A program made the translations under genes and the position numbers. A model generated the notes under the pieces. It worked only from the letters and a program-made list of their open reading frames with translations, made no database searches and was not told the DNA's origin. A DNA stretch of 64,000 bases from Castellaniella sp041677825 (GTDB lineage: Bacteria; Pseudomonadota; Gammaproteobacteria; Burkholderiales; Burkholderiaceae_B): the NCBI RefSeq assembly GCF_041677825.1, contig NZ_JBAYPG010000016.1:1-64000 (forward strand), in the 5' to 3' direction. Below, one piece after another: positions 42,782 through 52,545 of the stretch (position 1 is its first letter; each line of letters opens with the position of its first letter).

Positions 42782-43852
42782 TCAATCTTCGTCAAAGTCC
42801 ACATGCAGCGCGGGCACCCGCCCCGGCTGCATGAGCTTCTGGATACCGCGCAGTTTCAGCAGCAAGTGCTGCATGCCAGGGACATCGAGCCGCTGTGTGT
42901 TGTGCGAATTGTAGTCTTCACCGCGCGCGACCTGGGTGAGTGCCGGCCTGCCCTGTTCCACGAATTTCGCGTAGTTTAGATCCCGCCCGTCAGGTGGTAT
43001 GCAGTAGTAGTGCCCCAGGTCTTGCGCGCAGGCCAATTCCTCGCGGCCCAGCAGGGTTTCGTACAGTTTTTCGCCATGGCGCGTGCCGATCACCTGTACG
43101 GGATGATCCGGCCGCTGCAGGATGCCCAACAAGGCCTGCACCAATGTCGCTATGGTGGCCGCCGGTGCCTTCTGCACGAAGATATCCCCATTGTGGCCGT
43201 GCTCAAACGCATAGAGCACCAAGTCCACGGCATCGGCCAGCGTCATCATGAACCGCGTCATGCCCGGATCGGTGACCGTGATCGGCACACCGGCCAGTAT
43301 CTGCTGCACGAACAGGGGGATGACCGAACCGCGCGAGGCCATGACATTGCCGTAGCGCGTGCCGCAGATCACCGTACCCGTGCCCTCCAGATTGCGACTG
43401 GTGGCGACCATCACCTTCTCCATCATGGCCTTGGAGATCCCCATGGCATTGATCGGGTACACCGCCTTATCGGTGCTCAGGCAGACCACACGCCGGACAC
43501 CGGCCGCGACCGCCGCTTCGAGCACGTTTTCGGTGCCCAACACATTGGTACGCACTGCCTGCATGGGGTGAAACTCGCAAGATGGCACCTGCTTGAGGGC
43601 CGCCGCGTGAAATACATAATCGACCCCGCGCATGGCCTGCTCGACGCTGCGCTGATCACGCACGTCACCGATATAGCACTTCAGCTTCGCGCTGTCATAG
43701 TGCTTGCGCAAATCGTCCTGTTTCTTTTCATCGCGACTGAAGATGCGGATCTCACCGATGTCGGTGTGCAGGAACCGTTTGAGGACAGCCTGGCCAAAAG
43801 AGCCTGTACCGCCGGTAATGAGCAATGTTCTGGAGGTGAAATCAACCGTCAT
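42782..43852 (-). CDS. fnlA: UDP-GlcNAc 4,6-dehydratase / 5-epimerase (FnlA/CapE)
   Basis: A 356-residue soluble SDR enzyme that carries out the first step from UDP-GlcNAc to UDP-L-FucNAc. LLITGGTGSFGQAVLKRFL lies near the start, EIRIFSRDEKKQDDLR is the family signature, and LSTDKAVYPINAMGISKAMM holds the active-site residues. It lacks the membrane helices of the CapD-type gene at 33.9-35.8 kb. The ATG overlaps the stop of the upstream GT4 gene by four bases. Confidence 0.92.
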   Translation of the reverse strand: MTVDFTSRTLLITGGTGSFGQAVLKRFLHTDIGEIRIFSRDEKKQDDLRKHYDSAKLKCYIGDVRDQRSVEQAMRGVDYVFHAAALKQVPSCEFHPMQAVRTNVLGTENVLEAAVAAGVRRVVCLSTDKAVYPINAMGISKAMMEKVMVATSRNLEGTGTVICGTRYGNVMASRGSVIPLFVQQILAGVPITVTDPGMTRFMMTLADAVDLVLYAFEHGHNGDIFVQKAPAATIATLVQALLGILQRPDHPVQVIGTRHGEKLYETLLGREELACAQDLGHYYCIPPDGRDLNYAKFVEQGRPALTQVARGEDYNSHNTQRLDVPGMQHLLLKLRGIQKLMQPGRVPALHVDFDED

Positions 43853-45000
43853 GATGCCAGTACACTCCGATACAGCTGACGGCTTTGCTCCACCGCCTCT
43901 TCATTGCCAATGTTCTTCAATGCCCAGGCACGAATCTCCTGCCGCCAGGCATCATAGTCTGCCGCAGGCATCTGACTGCAGGACTCGATGAAGTCAACGA
44001 AACGCTCGGGCGCGTCCAGCGGGAGATCAGCACCCAGACGCTGCGCACTGAGATTTCGCCACGGTGTCGCATCGCTGATCAACACCGGCAGCCCGCAACC
44101 CAGCGCCTCGGCGATCACATGCCCGAAATTCTCGCCCAGGGTGGGCAAAAAGAACAGGTCATGCTGAGCGAGTGCCTGCGGCACCTGAGCCGGATGGAGT
44201 GGCCCCCGGTATTCAAACTGTATGTGGCTCGGCAGTTGACTGGCGGCTGCCTGACATTGGACCCAATATGTTGCATCCTCAATGGGGCCGTAGGCCACGA
44301 AGGTTACCGGAGATTGCACCTGCTGCAGCATCTGGAGCGCACCCAGCAGATTTTTTATGGACGATATTCGTGAGAGGAAACACAACTGCAAAGGCCGCGC
44401 AGCATTGCGTTTTACCAGAACGATTGCATCAGGTGGTTTGGCGATATCGATTGCAATATGTATATTGACGTCTTCACCGATCGTTCTGCGTATGTCAGCG
44501 ACCTCAAATTCGGAAGAGGCATGCCAAACAACGGAGCGATAGATGCCCGAGAGCTTGACGCATTTCAGGAACACTCGTTTCTTGAAGGACTTCAGCCCCA
44601 GGGCTCCGATGGAAAACTCCCCACGCGGACCGAGGATGATGGGCTTTCGAGGTTTCAGGACACGCCATATCAAAAGCGGAACGATACTGAAGCGAATTGA
44701 GAAAAAACTGTTGAGGTGCAGTGCATCACCATCATACTTGCGCAACAGGCACCACAAACGTAGCGGCCAGGACAAGTCTGATGATATGTAACACAAAAAT
44801 ACGCCATCCTGATCTATCCACTGATTCGCGCTTATGCCTGCATATGAACTTGATTCGCCGAGGTCGCGATCGGCAGTGAGTATAGAAAAACAGAATTCAG
44901 TTTTGAGACAATCGACCAAGTTTTTTATGGTTCTTACGGGGCCACCGCCTTTATAGCCGGGGAGGTAGAAACCGGCGAGGAGAAGAACGTCATTACGCAC
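43849..45000 (-). CDS. Glycosyltransferase family 4
   Basis: A 383-residue GT-B transferase. The N-terminal domain has AGFYLPGYKGGGPVRTIKNL, a pattern common in capsule GT4 proteins (GGPxRxI). The donor domain has LCFLSRISSIKNLLGAL and FFLPTLGENFGHVIAEALGC, where the Glu pair of the E-x7-E motif lies. It is coupled to fnlA and follows the Wzy gene by three bases. The donor is unknown. Confidence 0.86.
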   Translation of the reverse strand: MRNDVLLLAGFYLPGYKGGGPVRTIKNLVDCLKTEFCFSILTADRDLGESSSYAGISANQWIDQDGVFLCYISSDLSWPLRLWCLLRKYDGDALHLNSFFSIRFSIVPLLIWRVLKPRKPIILGPRGEFSIGALGLKSFKKRVFLKCVKLSGIYRSVVWHASSEFEVADIRRTIGEDVNIHIAIDIAKPPDAIVLVKRNAARPLQLCFLSRISSIKNLLGALQMLQQVQSPVTFVAYGPIEDATYWVQCQAAASQLPSHIQFEYRGPLHPAQVPQALAQHDLFFLPTLGENFGHVIAEALGCGLPVLISDATPWRNLSAQRLGADLPLDAPERFVDFIESCSQMPAADYDAWRQEIRAWALKNIGNEEAVEQSRQLYRSVLAS

Positions 45001-45003
45001 AAT

Positions 45004-46245
45004 TCAATAACGTCCGGTAATGCGCCCAGATCCTACAATTCTAGTCTGAGAGCGATAGATCATGAAGAACCAGTACACAAGAACTATAGGCGATACACTT
45101 ATGACCGGCATCAGCATTCTGGTAGAAAATGATGTCATGCCCCCCCACACCAGAACCATCATGTTGGCTGCCAGCAGGACTATGCCATAGCCGTCAAAAA
45201 ATTGCCAATTGGATACCCATTTGCATAATTTCGCAACTAAATGCACCATTATGAGTGCTGTCACTACACCAAACGAACCTAAATAATAAAGATGCTCGCC
45301 TACTAGAGTTGCAGCTATTGAATGACCAGCTAAGGTCAAATAATCATCCATATTTCGAACAACATACTCGAAACCAAAGCCAAAGGGTTTAGTTGGCCAC
45401 CATACTCGCGGAACAAATGACAATAATGTGAACACCACCTGATCCAGAAATCCGCTGACATCGATTCCAAACTGATCTGCGTGCTCCATGAACGTACTTG
45501 CCAGTCTATATGGTCCTACTGCAGAATCTTGCGCCACACTAGATATATCGATAGCCCATGACAACTCCTTCCTGTTCCCCGATATTAGCGTCGCCCCGAG
45601 AATTGGGACGAGAGTGAAATACACCTTCTGTACCTTTATGTTATTGACATATAAAAAATACAGAAAGCACGTAATCATTGCACCAAATATTACTGTTCTT
45701 CCAAAACCACCCCAGGCAAGCGTATAATATGCAGCAAACACAAGAAACTGTATGACTGCCAGCATGACGTTGTGCAGCAGTCTTCCAGGTATCATACATA
45801 TCGCAAAATACATTACCGAAGCAGGAAGAAAATACGCTGCCCATGTAGTATACAAACCCGCGACGACCAACGACACAGCTATAAGCAAATAGACTTTCAA
45901 ATTTAGTTTATTGGCTTTTCTGGAATGATAATTGTATGATATATATGTGAGGTCTGATGTATTATTTAGAAAATAGAGTGAAACTAGAGAACTAAGATAA
46001 TATAAGGTAAAGCTTGTTCCAAATAAATAATTATTCACCAACACTGGAAAATACATATATACAGAAAAACCAACCAGAAACATCATATTGATTGATGAGT
46101 ACGAATTTGATCTGTATATCAGGTATATATATATCAACGTAGCGAACAAAATATTCGCACCGTTAACAAGAAAGAGCGACAACAACAATATCACTATTAT
46201 CACGAAATAAGCAATCATGTTTTGAATATTAAATTTTATTAACAT
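45004..46245 (-). CDS. O-antigen/capsule polymerase (candidate Wzy)
   Basis: An inner-membrane protein of about 413 residues with ten to twelve helices. A large loop around residues 215-275 contains GNRKELSWAIDIS and FVPRVWWPTKPFGFG; the latter resembles the RxWWPxKP pattern of oligosaccharide repeat-unit polymerases. It probably polymerises repeat units in the periplasm. It lies in AT-rich DNA and differs entirely from the EpsG-type protein at 15 kb. The start is uncertain: ATG 46245, ATG 46218 or TTG 46260. Confidence 0.76.
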   Translation of the reverse strand: MLIKFNIQNMIAYFVIIVILLLSLFLVNGANILFATLIYIYLIYRSNSYSSINMMFLVGFSVYMYFPVLVNNYLFGTSFTLYYLSSLVSLYFLNNTSDLTYISYNYHSRKANKLNLKVYLLIAVSLVVAGLYTTWAAYFLPASVMYFAICMIPGRLLHNVMLAVIQFLVFAAYYTLAWGGFGRTVIFGAMITCFLYFLYVNNIKVQKVYFTLVPILGATLISGNRKELSWAIDISSVAQDSAVGPYRLASTFMEHADQFGIDVSGFLDQVVFTLLSFVPRVWWPTKPFGFGFEYVVRNMDDYLTLAGHSIAATLVGEHLYYLGSFGVVTALIMVHLVAKLCKWVSNWQFFDGYGIVLLAANMMVLVWGGMTSFSTRMLMPVISVSPIVLVYWFFMIYRSQTRIVGSGRITGRY

Positions 46246-46316
46246 TTCCTGATGTGCCAATTGTCATAACTTTCCAAATTAAGAGATATGATTTGCTGCC
46301 CGGTGGCACGGGCAGT

Positions 46317-47456
46317 CTAATTGCGCCGATTGAATGCAGCTTGGTTGTTGCACCAAGGTGGCTCGGGTCGTGCAGCACCTCCATTCCGGTACATTAGAAT
46401 ACTCTCGAGATAGTCTGCTCCGACGTCAGCACCAAGACATACAGACCAAGACCGCAAAACGTGACGATCATGCTGCTGAATACATCCCTGAGTCACATGT
46501 TGCTCTAGCAGTCCCGCAAGTTCTAAGGCTTTTCCGGTTTTGAATACACTACCAAACCCACTTGCCTCAACAACGCCAGCGCAGCCGCAGGATCTGGACA
46601 CAATCGCCGGGGTACCGACCATCATCGCTTCCGAGACCACAGCACCCCACCCGTCGTGCCTGCTTGGCAACACAAGCACATCCGCCCTGGCCATCAGTTT
46701 TTGTATATCTGACATGGGTAACTGTCCAGTCCACTCTAGTCGTTCCCCAAGCACCTTTGCCGCATGCGCTTGTAAGCTCTGTGCCAAAACACCACTACCT
46801 ACTACCTGAAGTGAGAAATTTACAAAGCCACGCCGAAGCAGCTCACCCAGAGCGCAAATAAGGAGATCCAATCTTTTTCGCTCAATCAATTGACCGACAA
46901 ATAATATTCTGTAGCGATGATTTGTTCGTGACGGTATCTCTAGAGCAATAGGCTCTGGTAGAAAATATGCGAAAGGGAATATCTTATCGTACGGAAACCC
47001 ACGTTCTTCAAACCATCTTGGCATTCGTACGCCTATGGCCAAGATTCCAGATAGCCGGCTACGCCAGTAATATAATAAAGCCCGATAGACTCCTCGCTTC
47101 ACGCATCCACGCAAGCCTGTCTCATCAATCGTCTCCATAATCGCCCACTGCTGAAGTCCACGGCTATCAAGCAAGCGCTGCGCTTGGCCTATTAGCCCAT
47201 TGGCACGTAGTCCCTGGCAGATATGGATAGAGTCGAGAGGAGCACTTTCGACTTCTTTTTTTACCTCGACAGCGGTAGTTACATATCGCAAGTCAATGCC
47301 ATCAAATTTCGGAACCTGCCAACCTAACTCACGACGATCCTTACTCATTGATTGTTCGACAATATAGATTACCTTACGTCCGTTACGTGCAAGTGACGCA
47401 GCCAAACCAGCCATATGCGGGCTGATAATTCGTTGCCAGAACCAGATCTCGTACAC
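46317..47456 (-). CDS. Glycosyltransferase family 4
   Basis: A GT-B transferase. The fold begins VYEIWFWQRIISPHMAGLAA, a start I recognise from a group of Wb-type transferases, so the GTG at 47456 (GGAAA eight bases upstream) is chosen. This gives 379 residues; an in-frame TTG at 47552 would add 32 residues. The donor domain has YRILFVGQLIERKRLDLLI and VLVLPSRHDGWGAVVSEAMM, with the acidic pair. It lies in the AT-rich block and ends 72 bases before the Wzy gene. Confidence 0.82.
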   Translation of the reverse strand: MYEIWFWQRIISPHMAGLAASLARNGRKVIYIVEQSMSKDRRELGWQVPKFDGIDLRYVTTAVEVKKEVESAPLDSIHICQGLRANGLIGQAQRLLDSRGLQQWAIMETIDETGLRGCVKRGVYRALLYYWRSRLSGILAIGVRMPRWFEERGFPYDKIFPFAYFLPEPIALEIPSRTNHRYRILFVGQLIERKRLDLLICALGELLRRGFVNFSLQVVGSGVLAQSLQAHAAKVLGERLEWTGQLPMSDIQKLMARADVLVLPSRHDGWGAVVSEAMMVGTPAIVSRSCGCAGVVEASGFGSVFKTGKALELAGLLEQHVTQGCIQQHDRHVLRSWSVCLGADVGADYLESILMYRNGGAARPEPPWCNNQAAFNRRN

Positions 47457-47576
47457 TGCCAATTTTCCGCAAATTATTCTTGTGTATACATATAACCCTA
47501 CTGGGCAGGCGAAATTATAAAGCAAGCGCAGATCACAGACACGGATATTCAATAACCTAATTAAATGCCAGCTATA

Positions 47577-48623
47577 CTAATTACGACTCGCTTCGAGGGG
47601 GCTGACATTTTCTAGGTATCGATCCCTTGTTTCATTAAATATTTTCTCAACTATTTTCCATTTAGGATTATTACTTCCTACGCTCCAACCATCTAAAGCC
47701 ATCTTTATAGCACTCACCACATCGCCGTTAGTCGCCACATATACACAATTATTCACCCTCTTGAATTGCATGATAATGTCTTCGAAATAACTGGTCGTTA
47801 CAACACTTAGCCCATGACTGATGGCTTGGAATACCTTAGTAGGGAGGGAATACTTATAGTTTAGTGATTGGTGTATGGGACAAAAAACCAAGACTTTGTA
47901 ACGATATAGAAACGACATGTCTTTTGGATCATATTCACCCATTACCTTGATATCTCCTCGCAGATTTTTATCTTTCAAACACGCGATGTACTTACGCAGC
48001 CATTCATTGGTAATCCCCCTACCGTAAAGATGTATATTAATGCCATGGCTTAGCATAATGTCAAATAAGTGAGCGGGTGCGTGCCCCGGGGTACCAAAAT
48101 ATATCACCGTATCCGAGTATCTTGAATTTTTGTTTTCTAAATAATCTTGTATCGCAATATTTTTTATTACAACCGGTTTATCACCGTAATTCCGCTGTAA
48201 AACCACCGCCAGGCCATCTGATACTGTAAACTTCTTGACCTTTTTTAGTTTAAATATAAATCTTTCCAAGTTTTTGTATATTACATACCTGATGGCAATC
48301 TTTAAACTAATGAATCCACGCCATTCGATCAAATCATGCACATCATATATTAATATACGATCTAAACCATACAGCCGTTTTATCAAGACACAAAAGACCA
48401 AATAAGGCAGTGATGTCTGCGCATGAAATACTATTGTTTTTACATTGCTATCTGCAAGTATCAACCATAAATTTCTTACATTTAATTTTTTATTAGCACG
48501 AAAATCATCCTTTATGCTCCTATGTATAAAAATAGAGTCAGGATAGAAAGTTTTCTGCATAAGGACTCTAGCCGAACCATAGCAGTCTAATTTATATAAA
48601 TGGCATATCGAAAATTTTTTCAT
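47577..48623 (-). CDS. Probable GT-B glycosyltransferase, AT-rich
   Basis: A 348-residue protein rich in Lys, Ile and Asn. FHAQTSLPYLVFCVLIKRLY and LIYDVHDLIEWRG (a DVHD-like motif of the GT4 N-terminal domain) and then SLPTKVFQAISHGLSVVTTS (the donor-site region) point to a divergent GT1/GT4 member. The DNA is among the most AT-rich in the window: the 60-base line at 48241 has 14 G+C by hand count. It is probably a recent arrival from a low-GC donor. The donor and acceptor are unknown. Confidence 0.72.
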   Translation of the reverse strand: MKKFSICHLYKLDCYGSARVLMQKTFYPDSIFIHRSIKDDFRANKKLNVRNLWLILADSNVKTIVFHAQTSLPYLVFCVLIKRLYGLDRILIYDVHDLIEWRGFISLKIAIRYVIYKNLERFIFKLKKVKKFTVSDGLAVVLQRNYGDKPVVIKNIAIQDYLENKNSRYSDTVIYFGTPGHAPAHLFDIMLSHGINIHLYGRGITNEWLRKYIACLKDKNLRGDIKVMGEYDPKDMSFLYRYKVLVFCPIHQSLNYKYSLPTKVFQAISHGLSVVTTSYFEDIIMQFKRVNNCVYVATNGDVVSAIKMALDGWSVGSNNPKWKIVEKIFNETRDRYLENVSPLEASRN

Positions 48624-49281
48624 TAATGAACAATTTTTGGAAAATTCTCCAATGTCTATTTAAACCAAGTTCCAAACAAGGGTTTATCGGAATAAATCCG
48701 GCGGACTGAAACTGAATATAGACTATTCAAGACGACTTAGTCAGGAAGTATATGATGAGGTAATGTGATTTTCGACGTCGAATTACATGTCAAGCGAAAA
48801 ATCAATCGCCACGCAAAACTTATGACAGTGTTGTAGTGAACGGTCCATTGAGGAATACTTACTGATCTGATGGCGCTGCGTTACCAGAAACGAGGCAGGT
48901 GTCACAGGCTTTACACCACGGGTTAGGCTGCCCATACACTTCATGCAGCCATGGCTCAAATTTGCGAAACTCGGCCATATAGAGAGCACCGTGTAGCAGC
49001 ACTCCGGTACGCCATTTTTCCATGCCCTCGCTCACTCGCAGCGGCATCTCCGCCGGGGACGATGATCATTATTTTTCGCGACCTGCATAAAAAACATGGC
49101 ATAGTTACCGATTTCGCCAAAGTCAATAATATAAGATTGGCCGACAAGACATTTCGGTGCGATCGAGCGGCCGATCCGTTCGAAGGACAGTACAGCGCAC
49201 AATATACCGAAACGGCTTGACGGACGGAAATAAACAAGTACAAGATCCGTCAAGCCACAGGCACGTACAAAACCCTGGTGA
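48624..49281. other. Gene-free stretch, possibly decayed coding sequence
   Basis: No frame here matches a family I know. Two minus-strand frames, 49032-49307 and 48859-49047, overlap out of phase and could be pieces of one frameshifted gene. The second reads EFRKFEPWLHEVYGQPNPWC before KACDTC, with Cys-x2-Cys-x2-Cys, but I cannot name it. It separates the AT-rich glycosyltransferases from the solute-binding gene and is a likely junction between segments of different origin. Confidence 0.4.
49214..49256. repeat. 11-base inverted repeat downstream of the Liv-type binding protein
   Basis: GGCTTGACGGA at 49214-49224 and TCCGTCAAGCC at 49246-49256 are perfect inverted copies separated by 21 bases. 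It lies 26 bases after the stop of the binding-protein gene on the minus strand. It may end transcription, although no T run follows. It could also be a trace of a mobile-element end. Confidence 0.5.
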
Positions 49282-50508
49282 TCAGCCAGCGACCAACGGG
49301 CACTCACTATCCTGATACGCCTTGAAGGCTTCGCCTGCAGGCACGGCTGTCACGGTTTCGAACAAATCCCATTCTTCACTGGGATTGTCCTTGACCCGCA
49401 CAAGATACATTTCATGGAAATTGAGACCGTTGGGCATGATCTTTCCGCCCTTCATGTACATGTCATTGATTTCCATTTCACCCAGGACTTTCCGCACGGC
49501 TTCGGGTTCATTCGTACCCGCCTGCTCAACGGCCTTCAGATACGAACTGACGGCGGAATATACACCACCCTGGATGAATGTCGGCATGGCCCCATGTTTG
49601 TCGTAGAACCTGCGTGACCACTGCTCGGCCTCGTCTGTGATGTTCCAGTACCATGGGCTTGTAAAGGTCAGGCCGGATGCGATTTCTTTGCCGAGGGATT
49701 TCGCATCTGTAATGAAGACCACTGTCCCAACCAGTTGCTGACCCTTGTCGATCTGGAATTCTTTCGCCTGTTTCAGCGAATTCACGAAATCCTGGCCGCC
49801 ATTGGCCAGGGCCACGACCTTTGCACCGGACGCTTGGGCCTGCAGGAGATAGGACGAAAAATCGGTCGTACCCAATGGCACCTTGACGCTTCCCACGACA
49901 TGGCCACCGGATTTTTCGATGATGTTGCGGGCGTCCTGCTCCATCGATTTTCCGTACGCATAATCTGCCGTAATGAAAAACCACGTATCGCCACCTGTCT
50001 TCATGACCCCGGATGCCAGGCCGGAGGCGATGGCGTAGGTATTGTAGGCATACTGAATACCGTATTTGGTGCAGTCGATCTCGGCAAGCTTGGTGGTACC
50101 CGAGCCCACATTGATGGTAATCGTGTCCTTATCAGATGCGAGCTTCTGCACGCCGATGCCGACCGCCGAGTTACTGAGCGAGGTCATCATGTCGACCTTG
50201 TCCAGGTCTATCCATCTCCGGGCGATGGATAATGCAACTTCGGGCTTGTTCTGATAATCGGCAGAAATCAGCTTGATCGGTACATCCAGAACCTTGCCGC
50301 CAAAGTCATCAATGGCCATTTGCGCCGCAACAACGGTGCCCGGGCCTTCAAAATCCTTGTAGATGCCGGACATTTCAGCCATCACCCCGATGGTGATGAC
50401 TTCGGGTGCAACGGCCTGCGCGCCGTTTTCTGATTCATTGGCAGCATGTGCCAAGCCAGTGGCCAGAAGCAGGCTGCTCAGCATGCCCGCTGTAATCAAT
50501 TTGTTCAT
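49282..50508 (-). CDS. Liv-type ABC transporter substrate-binding protein
   Basis: A periplasmic binding protein of 408 residues with a signal peptide (LITAGMLSSLLLATGLAHA). The type I fold begins VITIGVMAEMSGIYKDFEGP, followed by VVAAQMAIDDFGG and later VPLGTTDFSSYLLQAQASGA, typical of the branched-chain amino acid/amide (LivK-like) family. GGAG lies seven bases before ATG 50508 (four before ATG 50511). No permease or ATPase genes are nearby, so it is an orphan in this window. It follows the HAD gene by 37 bases. The ligand is unknown. Confidence 0.88.
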   Translation of the reverse strand: MNKLITAGMLSSLLLATGLAHAANESENGAQAVAPEVITIGVMAEMSGIYKDFEGPGTVVAAQMAIDDFGGKVLDVPIKLISADYQNKPEVALSIARRWIDLDKVDMMTSLSNSAVGIGVQKLASDKDTITINVGSGTTKLAEIDCTKYGIQYAYNTYAIASGLASGVMKTGGDTWFFITADYAYGKSMEQDARNIIEKSGGHVVGSVKVPLGTTDFSSYLLQAQASGAKVVALANGGQDFVNSLKQAKEFQIDKGQQLVGTVVFITDAKSLGKEIASGLTFTSPWYWNITDEAEQWSRRFYDKHGAMPTFIQGGVYSAVSSYLKAVEQAGTNEPEAVRKVLGEMEINDMYMKGGKIMPNGLNFHEMYLVRVKDNPSEEWDLFETVTAVPAGEAFKAYQDSECPLVAG

Positions 50509-50545
50509 CATCTCACTCCATGAATCTTGCATGACGCCTGAGAAT

Positions 50546-51232
50546 TCAGGCTTTTTTCAGAAGTTCGACGACTTCCGCAAACCCTCTGACGACCAGATCC
50601 GGCTTTGGTCCGAAGATTCTCGGTATTTCATCTTTCCGGTTCATCCAGATGCCCTGCATGCCGGCCTGTTGCGCCCCGGCGAAATCGAACCAGCCGGCAC
50701 TGATGTGCACGATGTTCTCGGGTGCCGTGGCGGCGCGCTTTGCGCCATGCAGGTAGAGTTCCTTGGCTGGCTTGTATTGATGTATTTCTTCTACGCTGAT
50801 GTAATCGTTGATGATGTCGTCGATGCGGGCAATTTTCACCAGTGACTTCAGCATGGCCGGGTCGCCGTTCGACAGGACGTACACCGGGTATCCAAGGTCC
50901 CGCAGCGCCTTCACGCCATCTCTGACATCATCGAATACCTTCAGATCGTGGTAGATCGAAAGAATGTCATTGATTTCCTCTTCTGGCAGGTCGATCTGAT
51001 GCACCTTGAGCGAATATCTCAGGGCGTGGCGATTCAGCTCGTAGAAGCTTTCATACGTACCGTAGAAATTGCACAACATGCCATAGACGAGCGACTCGTA
51101 CCGCCACAGCTTTGCAACCTCGTCGGCATTGTCGATCTTTTCTCGCAGCGGCCCGGCTGCGCTATCGACATCCAGCAATGTGCTGTACGAGTCTATGGTA
51201 ATGGTCTTGATTCTTGAAACATCTAATGACAT
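50546..51232 (-). CDS. HAD-superfamily hydrolase, haloacid dehalogenase type II-like
   Basis: A 228-residue soluble hydrolase. The nucleophile is D14 in TIDSYSTLLD; type II haloacid dehalogenases usually have D-x-Y/F-G-T-L, so the Gly is Ser here. VYVLSNGDPAML and YKPAKELYLHGAKR match motifs II and III, and ISAGWFDFAGAQQAGM and WMNR match the C-terminal motif. The usual Ser-Ser-Asn-x-Trp-Asp form of that motif is changed, with no Asn, so true dehalogenase activity is doubtful. The start ATG 51232 has AAGGAAAG upstream. Confidence 0.84.
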   Translation of the reverse strand: MSLDVSRIKTITIDSYSTLLDVDSAAGPLREKIDNADEVAKLWRYESLVYGMLCNFYGTYESFYELNRHALRYSLKVHQIDLPEEEINDILSIYHDLKVFDDVRDGVKALRDLGYPVYVLSNGDPAMLKSLVKIARIDDIINDYISVEEIHQYKPAKELYLHGAKRAATAPENIVHISAGWFDFAGAQQAGMQGIWMNRKDEIPRIFGPKPDLVVRGFAEVVELLKKA

Positions 51233-51539
51233 GGCGCTTTCCTTCTGCAGCGAATTTAACGATGTGAGGCATGGTACGACACCCAAACGGTTTGATATAT
51301 TCGAATGTATTTTGTTTCATCCAGATATATTCATTATCCATCAGCGGGCCGAAATCCATACGCCGTAACATCTTATACCAGCCACTGGAAAATGAGCTGC
51401 CGACATGCGCCATGCGTTTTTCTGAATTGAATACGAAGTGCTTCTTTTTCGTATATTTTCAGCATTTTCAACTGCGACCCCCAAGCCATATGCACGGGTG
51501 GGCGGATGCGAAGGCGCACACAAGCACCTCCTTTACAGA
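51233..51539. other. Intergenic region before the HAD gene
   Basis: No gene is supported in these 307 bases. A minus-strand frame (51162-51413) reads across it but matches nothing I know. The stretch is AT-rich compared with the amidohydrolase gene to its right and probably holds the promoter of the HAD and binding-protein pair. Confidence 0.4.
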
Positions 51540-52505
51540 TCAGGAAGTGCTGCCCCCAAACCCATACAATTCCGCAGGATTGTCCACCAGCACCTGGTGC
51601 CACAGTTCATCGTCATCATCCACCCAGCGGCGCAGTTCATCCACCAGCATTCCGTCATCTGGTACGAACTGGCCCACCCTGACATGCGGCCAGTCGGTGC
51701 CGAACACCACGCGGTTGGGGGCCACGGCCAGCAGGTGGTACGCGATCGGTACCACATCCACGAAGGGCGGCATCGGGTAGGCCGAGATGCGTTTGGGGCC
51801 GCTGAGCTTGACCCAGCAGCGGCCTTCCTGCATCAGGGCGAGCAGTTCACGAAATGACGGGTGCTCGACGCCCAGCCAGGCGCCGAAGTGCCCCATGTGA
51901 TCGAACACCACGTCCACCGGCAGTTCGGCCAGCGTGTCGGCAAAGTGTTCGACACTGCTGATGTCCATCAGGATCTGCAGGTGCCAGCCCAGGTGCGAGA
52001 TGCGGTCGGCCAGGTCGCTGATCTGTTCGAAGTCCACGTCGGCGCCGCGAAACAGCAGGTTCAGGCGCAGGCCGCGCACGCCCAGGGTGTGCCAGGTAAG
52101 CAGTTCTTCATCGGTGACCGAGTGATCGGCCACGGCGATGCCGCGCCACGTGATGCCCAGGGGGTCTTCATTCGCGGCCGCCAGGGCGGTGAGCATGCAG
52201 CGGTTGTCGGTGCCGTACACGCTGGGCTGCACCAGCACGGCGCGCTGGAAGCCCAGGTGGTGCAGCAGGCTCGCGTAGCGCACGCGCGAGACATCGTGCG
52301 GAGTGTAGTCGCGCGTGCGGCTGTAGGGAAAGCGGCCGGCCGGCCCGAAGATGTGCGCGTGGGCATCGCAGCTGCCGGCGGGCAGCCGGAGTCGGGGGCG
52401 GCTGGGTTCGTCCATCGGGCCGGGGATATCCGGCAATTCGATGTCGAATTCAGGGTCGTCGGGGTCGGGGATATCGGGCTCGTCGGCTGGGTCGGGGGTG
52501 GACAT
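51540..52505 (-). CDS. Amidohydrolase family protein (LigI-like TIM barrel)
   Basis: A 321-residue metal- or acid-base-dependent hydrolase. The first 35 residues are an Asp/Pro-rich extension. The barrel begins SCDAHAHIFGPAGRFPYS with the His-x-His motif, VVFDHMGHFGAW lies in the middle, and VVFGTDWPHVR carries the late catalytic Asp. This wording matches 2-pyrone-4,6-dicarboxylate lactonase-like proteins, which open cyclic carboxylates. It follows dctM by 40 bases, so its substrate is probably what the TRAP transporter brings in. Confidence 0.85.
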   Translation of the reverse strand: MSTPDPADEPDIPDPDDPEFDIELPDIPGPMDEPSRPRLRLPAGSCDAHAHIFGPAGRFPYSRTRDYTPHDVSRVRYASLLHHLGFQRAVLVQPSVYGTDNRCMLTALAAANEDPLGITWRGIAVADHSVTDEELLTWHTLGVRGLRLNLLFRGADVDFEQISDLADRISHLGWHLQILMDISSVEHFADTLAELPVDVVFDHMGHFGAWLGVEHPSFRELLALMQEGRCWVKLSGPKRISAYPMPPFVDVVPIAYHLLAVAPNRVVFGTDWPHVRVGQFVPDDGMLVDELRRWVDDDDELWHQVLVDNPAELYGFGGSTS

Positions 52506-52545
52506 GGGCGGCGCTCTTTGGTGGCGGGGTGGATGAACTGGCGGC

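Noticed and set aside
48859..49307. A frameshifted Cys-rich gene downstream of the binding protein
   Set aside because: The two overlapping frames give no recognisable family, so I describe the stretch as gene-free rather than call a pseudogene.
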